This document shows positions 63,632-64,000 of a stretch of 64,000 nt of DNA, piece after piece. Each line of letters opens with the position of its first letter. Position 1 is the stretch's first letter. Where the stretch lies: assembly GCF_004118855.1 (NCBI RefSeq), contig NZ_PDKF01000004.1:645604-709603 (forward strand), written 5' to 3'. The notes beneath the pieces are model-generated. The model was not told the origin of the DNA. It searched no databases and worked only from the letters and a program-made list of their open reading frames with translations. The DNA comes from Arcobacter sp. CECT 8983. GTDB taxonomy: Bacteria; Campylobacterota; Campylobacteria; Campylobacterales; Arcobacteraceae. A program made the translations under genes and the position numbers.

Positions 63632-64000
63632 ATGATTGTAAATATTTCTCTACCAGATAATACTAAATACGATATTACTATTGATACTTTAGAAAAACAA
63701 TATTTTGACAGAAAAGTTGTAATAGTTACAAACCCAACGGTGAGTGGCTTACACTTAGAATATCTAAAAGAAAAAATTTCAGCAAAAGAGTTGTCTGTTG
63801 TAACAATCCCTGATGGTGAACAGTATAAACATATGAAAACTATTGAAGATATTTTAGAACACTGTTTTGAACAAAAACTAAATAGAAACTCTTTACTTAT
63901 TGCCTTTGGTGGTGGTGTTATTGGAGATATGACAGGTTTTGCTGCTTCGATTTATCAAAGAGGAATTGATTTTATTCAAATACCTACGACTTTGCTTTCT
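63632..64000 (+). CDS. aroB: 3-dehydroquinate synthase (3' end outside window)
   Basis: The second enzyme of the shikimate pathway; converts DAHP to 3-dehydroquinate using NAD and a metal ion. The frame from ATG at 63632 runs off the right edge after 123 codons. [30 protein letters not shown] and the NAD-binding [20 protein letters not shown] (motif GGGVxGDxxGFxA) followed by [14 protein letters not shown] identify AroB clearly. GGA 7 bases before the start is the ribosome site. Confidence 0.95.
   Translation, partial: MIVNISLPDNTKYDITIDTLEKQYFDRKVVIVTNPTVSGLHLEYLKEKISAKELSVVTIPDGEQYKHMKTIEDILEHCFEQKLNRNSLLIAFGGGVIGDMTGFAASIYQRGIDFIQIPTTLLS

Overview
The window is AT-rich with ATG/TTG/GTG starts and tight overlapping operons. 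The carB, YrdC-like, DsbA-like and aroB proteins and the CHASE4 kinase/response-regulator pair all look like Campylobacterota, most likely an Arcobacter-type organism. That placement is my inference from protein style and gene content; no database search was run.

Layout. (1) 1-4967: the 3' part of carB (its start lies left of the window), a short YrdC/Sua5-like gene and a DUF234-type P-loop ATPase. (2) 5143-47593: one very large surface-adhesin locus on the + strand. It starts with a single 27-kb gene for a 9003-residue RTX-repeat protein carrying about 70 repeat modules. A TPR-glycosyltransferase, a type I secretion ABC ATPase (cysteine-less C39-like domain) and an HlyD-type fusion protein follow. 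A second block encodes a Cache-only membrane sensor, a MotA/ExbB-like and a MotB/OmpA-like channel pair, a TolC-like protein fused to SPOR-like domains and a long coiled coil, a LapD-like degenerate GGDEF/EAL receptor, a lipoprotein and a Sel1-repeat protein. (3) 47640-58338: tRNA-Glu(UUC) and a 10.6-kb integrated element inserted at its 3' end, bounded by perfect 51-bp direct repeats. (4) 58339-64000: chromosome again, with an FNR-type palindrome, an FmdE-like protein, a chemoreceptor, a CHASE4 histidine kinase, a CheY-like regulator, a DsbA-like thioredoxin and the start of aroB.

The adhesin locus is the most exciting part. It combines parts known from two different systems. The LapA/LapD logic appears as an N-terminal retention-type domain with a TAAG sequence like a LapG cleavage site, plus an inside-out c-di-GMP receptor. 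The SiiAB/SiiE logic of Salmonella SPI-4 appears as a MotAB-like ion channel encoded with a giant type I secreted adhesin. The TolC-SPOR fusion, the Cache-only sensor and the glycosyltransferase suggest further control layers. No LapG-type protease gene is present in the window.

The integrated element has a tyrosine integrase at its right end, whose start codon sits in a tandem 11-bp repeat also present at the left end. It also has a divergent regulator region, a replication-initiator-like gene preceded by a possible counter-transcribed RNA, a HUH-type relaxase preceded by an oriT-like region, and one solitary VirB6/TrbL-like T4SS protein. Its cargo comprises lipoprotein, membrane and unknown genes, a broken zinc-ribbon gene, and a BECR-type nuclease-like gene next to a predicted structured RNA with a consensus sigma-70 promoter. 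It looks like a mobilizable rather than self-transmissible element.
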